Assembly: GCA_025403435.1 (NCBI GenBank)
Contig: CM046351.1
Coordinates: forward strand, 26,935,730 to 26,999,729
Direction: 5' to 3'
DNA: 64,000 nt
From: Artocarpus heterophyllus
Taxonomy: Eukaryota; Streptophyta; Magnoliopsida; Rosales; Moraceae
In this document: one piece after another, positions 26,893 through 39,628 of the stretch
Layout of the letters: every line of letters begins with the position of its first letter
Numbering within the stretch: position 1 is the stretch's first letter
The notes under the pieces: generated by a model
The model's database searches: none
What the model was told of the DNA's origin: nothing
Seen by the model: the letters and a program-made list of their open reading frames with translations, nothing else
Position numbers and translations under genes: made by a program

Positions 26893-28300
26893 TGTTGGGT
26901 TTAGTACCCTAAAAGCTGTGACATTATATATATTGTTAATAAATAAATAAAGTGACATTTATAATTATTTTGGTTGCTTATATGTGTTATGAATATATTT
27001 ATAAACATCGATAAAATTCCATGATTATTTATGTGACTATAAATTTAGCATATAAATGTTGTATGCTTAGGGATAAAATTTATAGATAATAATCTAAATA
27101 GTCTGTAATAATTAATTAAAGTTTGGGATCTTTAATTAAATATTACAAGTACGGTTTAATCTCATTTAAAATGAAATAGTCATTATCCGAGCTATTAATG
27201 TAGAGACATTGGATTGGAGGTACTTTATATAATGAGATTATATATGACTGGACTAGATAAATTATGAATCATTAATAATCATCTGTTACAAATAGAGTAT
27301 TCAAATTTATCACTATAATGATCATATATTTGATAGTCTTAATCCTGAGTATTTATTAGACTCCTATTTATGATATTATGTTTTTTAACTTGTATGGTAA
27401 GATTTATCTAAGCACAAATTATAACTTAGCATCTTAGAAACATAATGTAATAAATGGCTGGGAATAATATTATACAGATAAGGAATCCATTCCTTCCCTA
27501 TGGAAGTTAGAAAAATAGTTCTCTTGAGTGATAATTCGAGGTTTGAACAATAGAGCGCTCGTTCATAATAAGATTATAAATTAACTGTTCATTAGAGAAT
27601 TATTGAAACTCAAGAATAAAGATGTAATAAGAGAGGTGAACGGATATTGAACCTAGCTCTTATTATGAACTATTTATGGACGACTGACTTATATGTAATG
27701 ATTATATCAATGGACTACTCGCTAATTTTCTTTGAGTAATTTTACTATAATCTCAAGAGTTCAGTTTCAGGTTTTAGTGGAATAACACTGAAACTAATAA
27801 ATTTGGCACATTAATCAAAGAGTTTAATTAATTGTCAAATTTATTGGAGCTTGGGTTATAGGTCCATTGGTTTCAAATACCACCTCTGTAACACTATATT
27901 GGATTTATGTATAAAATGAATTATACATATTTAGTTTGAAATTATTAAATTTTGAATTAATTTTTTCACACATGAATTAATAATGTGACATAGAAAAATA
28001 TTCTCTGTGATACATAATGTAATGTGATAAATGTTGTCACATTTAACTGAGCATTAGTTAATTAATTGATTGATTATTTTTAAAATCTATTCTTAAATAA
28101 ATGTGATTTATTTTTGAATTTAGATTTAGATATATATACATATATATATATGGTTTTGAACCAAATCTTATATGTGTATATAAGATTTTATAATATATTA
28201 ATATATATATATTACCTTTTTTTTAAATCATTTAAGTAAACGATTGTTTACGTTTTTTTTAACTTATATATATATATATATATATATATATAACAAATCA
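26893..28300 (+). repeat. partial Copia-type LTR of a second family, plus orientation
   Basis: It begins TGTTGGGTTTAGTACCC, a typical Copia LTR start. Late in the block (27760-27890) it shares a word order with the other Copia LTRs here: 'ttcag..caggttttagtgg', then 'ggagcttgggttataggtcc'. It differs strongly elsewhere, so it is a related but distinct family. It has no PBS or coding part and runs into the oppositely oriented LTR through a (TA)n tract. Confidence 0.6.
28264..28292. repeat. (TA)n tract at the junction of two LTR fragments
   Basis: About 14 TA units lie exactly where similarity to the minus-strand Copia LTR begins (~28300) and the plus-oriented LTR fragment ends. They may mark a recombination or repair join. 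Confidence 0.8.
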
Positions 28301-29436
28301 TGGCTAATCCTATCAAATTTTCAGCCAATCTGATAATTTGACACAAGTCACCAATTATTGAAAAAGCACGTCGTTCGTTACAGGATTTTTATGAGCTAAG
28401 TGGACCTGATGGACCTATATAGTTCAAGCTCCTGATATTTATGAAACCTAATATTCCAGATATACATTTCGTAATTATTAACTTTAACGCTACTCCATTA
28501 AAAGCTTAGACTTGCACTCTCGAACCATATAGAATTACAAAGCTTGTATAGCTAAGTCTCCATGAGATATCATAATGTATCGTATCCCCATAGAATTATC
28601 CATAATCGGCTTAAGGACAAGTTCTGTCTTACCTTCCTAATTATTTTTCTCTTACGTTCCATTGTCTCACCATCAGAAAACTTACCATCCATAGAGGGCA
28701 TACTATTCGGTTACACCTTTGTATCCAAATGGTTGAGCGCTCTAGTTTTCCAATTACAGGATAACGCATATAAGAGGATATCAACTACTCCTGAAGAGGA
28801 GCTGTGGATTCCATATCTATGAATAACAGGTCTACGCTATCAAGAGTCATGCCTCCAATGTACCAGCATGCGTACCACTATTAAAATATGGATGTCACCT
28901 TTTGGTACATCAAAAGACATAAGTTAAGACAACAGGCCCACTATTCATTTTAAGATTAAGATACAATACATATGATTGTCTAAAGTGAATCGATTTACCG
29001 AGACAAAATTATTAATCTAAATTAATTCACTTTATGTCCCGATCCAACACATCGTCACCTATGATAATGTGCCAATGTTCTTATTCGTAGAGTCTACCTC
29101 CGATGGCCAAGATAAACCATATCTCGTTAGGAATATAGACAACATAACAATCTTTGCATGAATAAAGCGCCCAACTTTATTTCCTCGATTGTGGATCTTA
29201 TGATTTAGATCATCATGTTAAGAATCGTGTCTTCCATATAATCTGTCTATCATATGCCTAATTCTTAAAGGTTTAGACTGACAGTCTCAGACTTTTATTT
29301 GCTTAACATACATTCAACAAATATGAATGTAAAGAGGATAAGATTTGGTATATAAATAATAAATAAATTCTTTATTGATAAAAATGTCTCATAAAATATA
29401 TTACATTTTTGTTCTTTAGGGCATACATGTCCAAAA
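28301..29436 (-). repeat. truncated 3' LTR of the Copia element
   Basis: It aligns with 37700-38845. The LTR's terminal TGTTGG has become TTTTGG at 29436-29431, just after a polypurine GTGGGAGAT (about 29445-29437, minus). About 840 bp of the distal part of the LTR are missing beyond ~28300. Confidence 0.82.
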
Positions 29437-29450
29437 ATCTCCCACTTGCA

Positions 29451-32094
29451 CTAAGTGAGTAAATATGACAAATCTCGCATCTCCATAGCCTCCACATGCC
29501 TCTCGAAGACTCTCACAGTAAGTGTTTTCGTAAATGGATCAGCTAAATTGTCCTCTGACGCGATTTTGCACACAGCAGCATGCTCGCCTTCTACGAAGTC
29601 CTTTATCACATGATACTTCCAATCAATATGCTTACTCTTCTTGTGAAATCTTTGTTCCTTAGCATTAGCTATCGCCGCACTGTTATCACAGTATAGCAAT
29701 ACTGCCTTATCCATACCAGGAACTACCTTAAGATCCCTAAGGAACTTGCGGAGCCATACTGCTTCTTTCGAAGCATCACTAGTTGCTACAGACTCGGCCT
29801 CCATCGTTGAATCCAAATTGCAATCTTGCTTAACACTTCTCCAAGTGATGGCACCGCCACCTAGAGTAAACACAAAATCTAAAGTCGATCTTCTAGAATC
29901 CAGATAAGATTGAAAATCTAAATCAATGTATTCTAGAGGAGTTAAATCCTCACCCGAATACATAAGCATATACTCTCGAGTCCTTCTTAGATAGTTGAAA
30001 ATATGTTTGACCGTAACCCAATGGTTTAGTCCCTGACCTGCCTGAAATCGACTTGCAATCCCAACCATATAACAAATATCCCGTTATGTGCAAAGCATGG
30101 CATACATGAGATTATCCACTATCGAAGCATAAGGCACCTTGTTCATGATTCTCTTTTTTCCTCATACTTTGGAGAGTCTTTCTTAAAAAGAGTAATTTTA
30201 GACCTAGATGGCTGCCCACCTTTCTAGGAATCTTGCATTGTGAACCTCTTGAGAATCTTGTCTATGTAGTCAGCCTAAGACAAAGCTATCATTTTGTTCT
30301 TCCTATCTTGAAAGATCTGGATACCGAGAATAAAATTAGCCTCACCTAAGTCCTTCATGTCAAACTGCTTTGTCAACCATAATTTCACCGATGACAACGC
30401 CCCAATGTCATTGCCAATTAGCAAAATGTTGTCTACATAGAGCAATAGAAAAACCACCTTCCCATCCTTAATGTGTCGTACACACATTGTTTGTCCACGT
30501 TTTGTGTGAACCCATAGTCTTGATCACTTGATCAAATCCTATGTTCCAATAATGAGAAACCTGCTTAAGTCCATATATTGACTTTAGCAGCTTACAAACC
30601 TTATCCTCCTGACCCTTGACCTTGAACCTGTTTAGTTGTTCTATATAAATGGACTCATCAAGATAGACATTTAGAAAGGCTGTCTTGACATCCATCTGTC
30701 GAATCTTGTAGTCGAGTGCGACAGCTATGGACAAGAGAATCCGAATGGACTTAAGAATGACTACAGGTGAAAGGATTTCCTCGTAATCGATTCCTTCCTT
30801 TTGTGTGTATCCCTTAGTTACTAGTCTAGTCTTAAAGGTTTCGACCTTTCCATCCACTCTTCTCTTCCTCTTGTAGATCCACCTACACCCAATAGGTTTT
30901 ACCCTTTTAGGAAAATCCATTAGCTCCCATACCCGATTAGTCTCCATAGACTTCATCTCTGTGTTCATAGCCTCTGTCTAGAGTTTTAAATCAATATCCT
31001 TCATAGCCTCTGCATAAGTATAAAGATCCTTGTCATGTTCATCTAGTTCAGCCAAAAAGGCCTCACCATTGAACATATATCTCTCGGGTTGACACCCAAT
31101 CCTCCTACTACGCCGAAGCCCCTTAAGTTGTTGTTCAGGCTCGTTTGGTTCTTTTACACTAATCAGAACAGTTTTAGTCGAAACCCCCAGAGTGATCGAA
31201 TCACTCGCCAACTCCTCGAGCACCACTTTGCTTCGAGGCTTAAAGTCGTTCATGTAACTTTCCTCAAGGAAAGTTGCATTAGTTGAAACCACGACTTTAT
31301 TTTTCCTTAAGTTATAAAAATAACCCCCTTTAGTCCCTTTTAGATATCCTACAAACACGTAAACTTCCAAACGTGCTTCCAACTTATTCGCATCCCTAAC
31401 TAGGACATGAGCCGGACATCCCCATATGCGAATATGGTTTAAAGATGTCTTCTTGCCTGTCCACAACTCATGAGGAGTTTTAGAAACTAATTTTGAAGGC
31501 ACATTGTTCAAAAGATAACATGCGGTTTGTAGTGCATATCCCCAAAAGGATAAAGGCAATGATGAATAACTCATCATAGACCTGACCATGACTAACAAAG
31601 TCCTATTTCTTCTCTCCACTAAGCCATTTCTAATGTAGAGTGCCCAGCACAGTCAAATGCGATAAAATCTCATTCTCTAATAAATGTCACAAGAACTTAT
31701 CAGAAAGGTATTCTCCACCTCGATCAGATCGAAGTGTCTTTATGGGTCTACCCAATTGCTTTTCCACTTCAGCCAGAAACTCCTCAAACTTGTCATAAGT
31801 TTCTCTTTTGTGGTGCATCAGGTATACTTACCCATACCTTGAGTAATCGTCAATAAAAGTGATGAAGTACTCACTCCCTCCTCGTGCCTGAATGTTCATC
31901 GATTCACAAACATCACTATGCACGAGTTTTAGAGCCCCTTCGGCCCTATTGCCCTTAGACTCGAATGGTCTTTTGGTCATTTTACCCTCCAAACAAGATT
32001 CACATTGTGGTATAGATTCCACATTTGAATGACTTAAAGGTCCATCCCTTACCAACCTTTGAATCCTATTCAGGTTAAGATGGCCAAGTCGCAA
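29451..32094 (-). pseudogene. Copia integrase, reverse transcriptase and RNase H, broken
   Basis: Integrase zinc finger and core start at 32094-31828: HLNLNRIQRLV, CESCLEGKMTKRPF, HSDVCESMN, FITFIDDYSRYG. The core continues at 31619-30978 with ERRNRTLLVMVRSMM and WGYALQTACYLLNN. RT spans 30968-30275 (CRWIYKRKR, QMDVKTAFLN, IYGLKQ). The catalytic motif reads YVDN instead of YVDD. RNase H spans 30068-29451 (YCDNSAAIANAKE, RFHKKSKHIDWKYH, DNLADPFTKTL). Stops and shifts separate these blocks at ~31625, ~30970 and ~30270. Confidence 0.9.
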
Positions 32095-32181
32095 ATGCCA
32101 AAGATAAGTATTATTAGAGTGAGAAGTTTAAGTCTCTTAGAGTTATTATCCTTCATCTCAACATTAAGAAGTAAGTCCATC

Positions 32182-33424
32182 TTAGGTTTGATAAAAATAT
32201 ATATTATTTTGCATCCATCCAAAATAGGAAAAAGATTTGTTTTTACGAATTACCACTTTATTATTAAAAGAAACAAAATACGAGTCTTTAAATAAACAAG
32301 CTACAGAAATTAAATTCCCTTTAAATTTAGGAACATAAAAACAATCTTGCAAAATTAAATTTCTATAATTATCAAAATATAGATGGACGTCTCCCACTAC
32401 TTCAGCTAAGACTAAGAATCTATCATCCATCTGAAGCGTAAAGTCTTCATGCAGCAGACTTCTGGTTTCTTTGAACCCCTGCAGAGAAATACAAACATGA
32501 TTAGTTGCTTCGGAATCTATGACGTAAATGTCATTGGATTCCACAACTAAACAAGTTTATAAATACAGAAGATCACACCTACTTCCTCGGGAAAGGAAGT
32601 CCTTGTAATTCTTCTTGATGTGCCTGACTTTCCCGTAGAAGAAGCACTTTAGCTTCTTGAGGTTCTTCTTCGTTTTCTTCTTGTTCTTATCATTAGCAAG
32701 AATAGAAAACTTCTCATTCTTAACCCGTTGCTTCTTTCCATTCCCAAGGTTGGGATTGGAACCAGAAGTAGCTGCCAAGTTGGCCTCACCACTAGCAGGA
32801 GACTCCCTAATTAGTAGTTTGAATTCCTGTAACTATTTCATCAACTCTGTCAAGGTCATATCCTGCCTATTGCTCAAATTAAATATAACTATAAATGGAA
32901 TAAATTCCTTAGATAGAGTCTCAAATACCATAGTCATCTGAGTTTCAACATCAATTTTGGCTCTATTGGTTTGTGCCTCAACGAGGTAACCCATGACCAA
33001 CATCATATGTCCTTTACAGACGTCCCCGGTCTTTGCTTATAGTTCAAGAGTTTCCAAAGTGCTCCTTGCTGCTTTGTTAAGGCTTGGCCTCTAAACATGT
33101 CTTCTAGATTATCCAAGATCTGCCTAGCAGTCTCATAATCCTCATGTTGAACATGTAACACAATATTCATGCTGGCCATAACATAGCAGCGAGCTTGATC
33201 ATTAGTATCTTTTCAATGATCAGATGCTTGTATTTGATTATTGGTGGAATCTCCCGTAGGTCGAGAGGACTAGGTGTCGTTAGCACAAATTTTAGTTTCT
33301 CAAAGGATAGGATGATGTTTAGGTTTCGTTTCCAACTATTGTAGTTCTCACCGGTTAATTGGTTTTTGTCAAGTATCAATGATAAAGCATTTTTAGATAT
33401 TTTTAACATACAATAAAGAATCAT
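32182..33424 (-). pseudogene. Copia gag and protease, broken
   Basis: The N-terminal gag at 33424-33167 has LTGENYNSWKRNLNIIL, the usual start of plant Copia gag. It is followed by a degenerate stretch and a zinc knuckle near 32680-32630 reading CFFYGKVRHIKKNY, in which two cysteines of CCHC appear replaced by tyrosine. The protease at 32544-32182 has IDSEATNHVC in place of the family's DSGATNH, so the active-site glycine is lost. Confidence 0.85.
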
Positions 33425-33456
33425 ATATCAAACATAAGCAAACATATTATAATATA

Positions 33457-35485
33457 TGTTAGACGTGTATGTCCTAAGGAGTAAAAATATAATATGTTTT
33501 TGGAGACATTTTTATCAATAAAAAATTTATTTATTATACATACTAAAACTTGTCCTCTTTACGTTCATATTTGTTAAATGTATGTTAAGCAAACAAAAGT
33601 CTGAAACTATCGGTCTAAACCTTTAAGAATTGGGCATATGATGGACAGAATATGCGGAAGACACGATTCTTAAAGCGACAGTCTAAATCATAAGATCCAC
33701 AATCGAGGGAATAAAGTTGGACGCTTTATTTATGTAAAGATTGTTATGTTGTCTACATCCCTATTAGAAGATGGTTTGTCTTAGCCATCGGAGGTGGACT
33801 CCGCGAATAGAAACATTGGCACATTGTCACCTAGGTGACAATGTGTTGGATCGAGACATAAAGTGAATTAATTTAGATTAATAATTCTGTCTAGGTAAAT
33901 TGATTCACTTTAGACAATCATTTGTATTATATCTTAATCCTGAGATGAATAGTAGGCCCGTTGTCTTGACTTATGTCTTCTGATGTACCAAAGGGAAACA
34001 CCCACATTTTAATAGTGGTATGCATGCCGGTACGTTGGATGCATGACTCTTGATAGCGTAGACCTGTTATTCATAGATACGGAATCCATAGCTCCTCTTT
34101 AGGAGTAGTGATATCCTCTTATATGTGTTATCTTATAATTAAAAAACTAGAGCGTTCAACCATTTGGATACATAGGTATAACCGAATGGTATACCGTCTT
34201 TAGATGGTAAGTTTTTCGATGGTGAGATAATGGAACGTAAGATAAAAATAATCGGCAAGGTAAGACAGAACTTGTCCTTAAGCCGATTATGGATAATCCT
34301 ATAGGGATATGATACACTATGATATGTCATGAAGATTTAGCTACATGGGCTTCGTAATTCTATATAGTTCAAGAGTGCAGCTCCAAGCTTTTAGTGGAAT
34401 AGCGTTGGAGTTGATAATTTTGAAATGTATATATGGGATATTAGGTTTCATAATTATTGGGAGCTTGAACTATATAGGTCCATTTGGTCCCCTTTGCTAG
34501 CTCACAAAAATCCTATAATGATACGGGGTGCTTTTTCAATAATTAGTGACTAATGTCAGATATATCAGATTGGCTGAAATTTAATAAAATCAGATAATTT
34601 ATGTCTGTTTATGGGTTGAATTAATTTTGTAAATAAATTAATTCAAGATAAACTTGTTGAATTATCAGGAACGGATAATTCATGTCTATTTTTCGGTTGG
34701 ATTAATTTTGAATTAATTCAAGATAAACTTATTGAATTATCAGGAATAGTTATTTTTCTAGAGATTGTCTATATATGACTGTTTTAAACAAGTAACTTTT
34801 CTATCTTGTTATTTGAATTAAAACTGAGGTTCTATCCTAAGAATCTCAGGTGGAAGATAAAGATTTGCAGGGATAAAAAATTGTAAGCTCGACAGGTCGA
34901 TCTTAAACTTCGGCCTGTCGATGGGACAACTTCGACCTGTCGATCTGTTAGTTCGGCCCGCCGACTGTAGGATTTTTATTACGTATTTTAGACGCAGATT
35001 TTATTAGATATTGTTTCTTATTTGGTTTTGATTTGAATTTTTGAGGCCTTATCTGATAAAGACTGACTCCTAGACCCAACCTCTATAAAAGCAGAATGAG
35101 TCTCTTTATCATTTAGATCAATTGAGAGATTAAGAGTGAAACTCTGCTAGTAAGATTCTGAAAACTCCTTGAGAGCTCTTGTTCACAAATCACGAACATT
35201 AGCTTTGGGTTCTCTCAATTGGTTGGAAAGAGAGTCGCCTTGATGGAAGAACTGTACGTGTGAGCCCACACTCACTCCGATCATGGATAGAGAATAGCAA
35301 AAAAGGCAAATTGGTTGACATCCTTCTAGAGCGTTACTTCTCTTCACTGATTGAGGAAGCTTTTCGGCATATACAAGGTTAGTAAGATCTGGTTAATTAT
35401 GCATATAGCGTGTCATACTTGTGTTTTGAAAAATACTCTGATATGAAATTTTTAAAATTTTGTTGCGTACTATTTTTCTAAAAAA
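33457..35485 (+). repeat. same-family Copia LTR in opposite orientation (solo LTR-like)
   Basis: It begins TGTTAGACGTGTATG at 33457 and matches the reverse complement of the 36863-38845 LTR over essentially its full length (~2.0 kb), ending near 'gtactatttttct' at ~35485. No PBS or coding region follows it, so it looks like a solo LTR inserted between gag and leader of the minus Copia element. No clear 5-bp target duplication is visible. Confidence 0.75.
34886..34966. repeat. palindromic GC-rich word cluster in the inverted Copia LTR
   Basis: Four or five words of the form CGGCCTGTCGA or CGACAGGTCGA lie at ~25-base spacing. This is the same word family as in the Gypsy LTRs, although the LTR belongs to Ty1/Copia. 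Confidence 0.75.
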
Positions 35486-36843
35486 TAATAAAATTAACAT
35501 GAGTATATAACCATCGTTTTAATGTTTTATCCATGATTTATAATAACCACCTAAGGGTGTGTAATCATAAATTATGCTAAAATACCTTATCCTATCGAAA
35601 GTCTAACCCGGTACAAGATGAAGTCTCTTTCTAGAAGTCAAAACTACGATGTGCTACCTATAGACCAATGATGGAGACTGTAAGTCCTCTCTTTGAAAAC
35701 CTTCTCCCACTCAATCTGTCGAAATTAAGTTTTTATTTATAAACATGCATGAACAATTTTAAATGAGCGGCACTCCTTATTCTATATGACATGTTATCAA
35801 TATACATGACAAATCATATTATAATGTGACAAGCAAAGCTACAAGCAAAATAATAATAAATAACTATAACATTATGATTCCACTCTAGAGAAAAGAATAC
35901 AAACATTATAAGAGAATAATCAAAACATATTATCGATTCTTCATCCTTGAATCTTCAAATTGTATCCGTTTCTCATGTAACTTTCATCCTAAAGTCTTCA
36001 ATCTCACATAGATCGAATACTCCATATTTCATGTCATATCCAAATTTAATGTTTTTCAGAATTGTTCTAAAAATAAAATCAAAACTGCATGAAAAAACAC
36101 ACTTTTTTTGAAAAATCGCAGCTCTCTACCAACATACCAATCTATGTGATCGGCCTGCCGGTCATGATCTATTGGCCTACCAATCTTTTCAGGTCAGCCT
36201 GTCAATCATGACAGTTTGGCCTGTCAAACTAAAAAGTTTGGCCTGCCACTAGAGCCACCAGCTTTCTACCCTGCTGACAGTCTATAGATCCCAAAGGTTT
36301 GGCTTGTCAGTCTGCGACCATCGGCCTGCCGAATCCTATGGGTTTGGCATGCCAACCGAGTAGAGATCACCTTTTTCCAAAAAATATAGTTTTTAATGCA
36401 ATTTTTTAATTTTATTTTCAACAATTCAAAAACATAAAATTAGAGACTCAAGAAATACTTGGAAATGCTATCATCCATTTTCTAGATCCGTCTTCTCTGA
36501 ATGATTATTTAATTACAAAATTCTTACAAATTTAAAATTAAATAATAATTCCTAGACGGAGATGATAGTCCACCATCTAATTACATAAAAAACCTATATA
36601 TACATTCTAACCTCTAAGAAACCATAACCGGTATAAATTAATTAATAATTAATTAAATAAATAATAATTTAATCAATCATAATTAATTAATAAGCATTCA
36701 CTATATAATCCGTGACAACATATAAATATATAGAAACCTTAGAGTGTCAACTCTCTAAAAAATAAAATGCAAGCATATGAGAGATCAAGATCACATAATT
36801 TATTCATATAGCATGATCATAAACTCGTAAATTTATGTAAAAA
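35486..36843 (-). other. untranslated leader between PBS and gag of the Copia element
   Basis: This ~1.36 kb AT-rich, non-coding segment lies inside the PBS. It carries a long cluster of the palindromic words (36149-36360). Length and position suit a retroelement leader, but part of it could be yet another insertion. Confidence 0.5.
36149..36360. repeat. palindromic GC-rich word cluster in the Copia leader
   Basis: About ten words, such as CGGCCTGCCGGT, TTTGGCCTGTCAAAC and CGGCCTGCCGAA, occur at 20-30 base spacing. This is the densest cluster in the window, and it lies outside any LTR. Confidence 0.75.
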
Positions 36844-36860
36844 CCATGGCTCTGATACCA
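36844..36860 (-). other. primer binding site of the Copia element
   Basis: On the minus strand TGGTATCAGAGCCATGG starts two bases after the LTR's CA. It is an initiator tRNA-Met site that fixes the 36863 LTR boundary and the minus orientation. Confidence 0.9.
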
Positions 36861-36862
36861 AT

Positions 36863-38845
36863 TGCTGAAAAAATAGTACATAGTAGAATTTTAAAATTTT
36901 TTATACCAAAGTATTTTTCAAAACACAAGTTTGACACACTATATGCATAAATTAACCAAATTTTACTAACCTTGTGAATGCTGAAAGCTCCTGCAATCTG
37001 TGAAGAGATGTGCGTTCTAGAAGGACCTCAACCAACTAGCCTTTTTTGCTATTCTCTATCCACGACCAGAATGCGTGTGGGTGCACATTGTTCATCCTTT
37101 CCCTGGTGACTCTTCTTCCAACCAATTGAGAAAACTGAAAACTAGTGTTCGTGATTTATGAACAATAGCTCTTAGGGAGTTACAGAGTCTCACTCTTAAT
37201 CTCTCAATTGATCTAAACGACAATGAGTCTCACTCCTCTTTTTATAGAGGTTGGGCCCAAGAGTCAGCTCTTGTCCGATAAGGCCTCAAAAATTCGAATT
37301 AGAATCAAATCAGGAACAAATCTGATAAAATCCACGTGAGAACGGGTAATTTATTTATCGTTCGGTCGGCAAGTCGAATTGGCAGATCGGCCTGCCGAAC
37401 TTGCTCCATCGGCAAGCCGAACTTAAAGATTGGCCTATAGAACTTACGATAAATGATCTATGCGAATCTTTATTTGCCACCCGAGATTCTTGGGATAGAG
37501 AAGTTATTTAATTAAAACAGTCATATCTAGATAATCTCTAGGAAAATAAATATTCTTGATAATCCAACAAGTTTATCTTGAATTAATTTATTCAAATTAA
37601 TTCAACTGATACACAAACATCAATTATCCTATCCCAATAATTCAACAAGTTTATCTTGAATTAATTTATTTACAAAATTAATTCAACTAACAAACAGACA
37701 TGAATTATTTGATCCTATCGAATTTTTAGCCAATCTGATAATTTGACACAAGTCACCAATTATTGGAAAAGCATGCCATTTCGTTACAGGGTTTTTATGA
37801 GCTAGCAAAGGGAACCTGATGGACCTATATAGTTCAAGCTCTCAATAATTACGAAGCCCAATATCCTAGATATACATTTCATAATTATCAACTCTAACGC
37901 TACTCCACTAAAAGCTTAGAGCTGCACTTTCAAACCATATAAAATTACAAAGCCCATATAGCTAAGTCTCTGTGACATATCATAATGTATCGTATCCCCA
38001 TAGGATTATCCATAATCAGCTTAAGGAGAAGTTCTGTCTTACCTTCCTTATTATTTTTTTCTTACGTTCCATTATTTCACCATCATAAAACTTACCATCT
38101 ACAGACGGTATACCTTTCAGTTACACATATGTATCCAAATGGTTGAGCGCTTCAGTATTTCAATTACAGGATAACGCATATAAGAGAATATCAACTACTC
38201 CTGAAGAGGAGCTATAGATTCCATATCTATGAATAACAGGTCTACGTTATCAAGAGTCATGCTTCTAACGTACCGGCATGTGTACCACTATTAAAATATG
38301 GATGTCACCCTTTGGTACATCAAAAGACATAAGTCAAGACAACGAGCCCACTATTCATTTCAGGATTAAGATACAATACATATGATTATCTAAAGTAAAT
38401 CGATTTGCTGGGACAGAATTATTAATCCAAATCAATTCACTTTATGTCCTGATCTAACATATCGTCACCTATGACAATGTGCCAAAGTTTCTATTCACAG
38501 AGTCCACCTCCGATGGCCAAGACAAACCATCTCCTGTTAGGGATATAGACAACATAACAATCTTTGCATGAATGAAGCACTTAACTTTATTCCCTCGATT
38601 GCGAATCTTATGATTTAGACCGTCACCTTAAGAATCATGTCTTTCGCATAATCTGTCCATTATATGCCCAATTCTTAAAGGTTTAGATGATAGTCTCAGA
38701 CTTTTGTTTGCTTAACATACATTCAACAAATATGAATGTAAAGAGGACAAGATTTGGTATATAAATAATAAATAAATTCTTTATTGATAAAAATGTCTCT
38801 AAAAACATATTATATTTTTACACCTTATGGCACACATGTCCAACA
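36863..38845 (-). repeat. 5' LTR of the Copia element, complete
   Basis: 1983 bp, reading TGTTGGACATGTGTG at 38845 and ending ...CAGCA at 36863 on the minus strand. The outer part is shared with 28301-29436, and the full length is shared inverted with 33457-35485. A small palindromic word cluster sits at 37361-37443. Confidence 0.88.
37361..37443. repeat. palindromic GC-rich word cluster in the Copia 5' LTR
   Basis: Words such as TTCGGTCGGCAAGTCGAA and ATCGGCCTGCCGAAC. It is the counterpart of 34886-34966 in the inverted LTR. Confidence 0.75.
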
Positions 38846-39615
38846 AAAGGTTTGTTGGAAATCATTGGGCAAAAACTAACTCCGTACTAACTGTGTCATT
38901 TGGGCCTAAGTTCTTACAAATGACCTTTTTCCCATCGCCGCTTGACTTGAAGCTGCTTCCACCAAGTTGAGACACCCCTAATAAGTTTATAGGCCATAAT
39001 TTTAGGCCGCTTCTCTTTTGGTAGATTTATGTGGTCAAAAAATTATAACTTGGTGTTCCTAGTCCAAATAATCCTCCATTTTAAGGTGTTCAGTAAAACA
39101 AGGTATGTCTAATTTGAACTTAAAATCACTTGTTCTATCCTTATGGTTAAGTTGGTTTCGACGTCTATACCTAGGTTCTTAATTGAGCTACGGTTCAAGG
39201 TCCTCTTCAGAATCGACCTCCAAAGGAACACATTAGGGAGGTGACTATGTAGTATCATCAAAGTCGAAGTCACTTGGCCCTATCTCTGGCTTATCATTTT
39301 GGCACTAGCATGGCTCTTGAATAAATAGTGAAGGAATCCTAGTGGTGTCTTAGTCTTGGTGGTGCCTTAGTCTAAAGGTAGATGGTTCTAAATGAACCCA
39401 TGCTCTAGGAGGTGAAGCGGATCACGCCGTTGTTGGGTGCCAGTGGCACTAAATTGGGTAAAGGCATGGCACAGCTCTGTCATGAACAGATAAGCTTAGC
39501 ATCAAGTCTCTGCTCAAGCTTGGTCAGGACAACCCAAATGGTCGCGACTCGGTCATCATCGTCTCGAGATGGGTGACGGGCCTTATCGGAGTTCATTATG
39601 CCTCAGGAAAGCCAA
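38846..39615 (-). pseudogene. gag remnant of the outer Gypsy element
   Basis: Read on the minus strand with several frameshifts, 39200-38880 gives pieces typical of chromovirus gag: a 'FKLDIP.F' start, an 'EDYLDW'-like segment, 'AYKL.RG.STWW.QLQ' and basic residues. No continuous frame remains. Its position next to the right-hand PBS is right for gag of the element whose integrase lies at 25.9-26.1 kb. Confidence 0.6.
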
Positions 39616-39628
39616 GGCTCTGATACCA
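39616..39628 (-). other. primer binding site of the outer Gypsy element
   Basis: On the minus strand TGGTATCAGAGCC lies six bases from the LTR edge at 39635 (terminal CACA on that strand). It shows that the right LTR is the 5' LTR of a minus-strand element. Confidence 0.88.

Larger units (their letters stand above)
28301..38845 (-). mobile_element. Ty1/Copia retrotransposon, minus strand, nested
   Basis: The 5' LTR is at 38845-36863, the PBS at 36860-36844 (minus), a long leader at 36843-35486 and a same-family LTR in opposite orientation at 33457-35485. Then come gag, protease, integrase, RT and RNase H (33424-29451, Copia order) and a truncated 3' LTR at 29436-28301. The order integrase before RT identifies Ty1/Copia. 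Coding regions carry stops and altered catalytic residues, so it is not autonomous. It occupies the centre of the outer Gypsy element. Confidence 0.9.
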
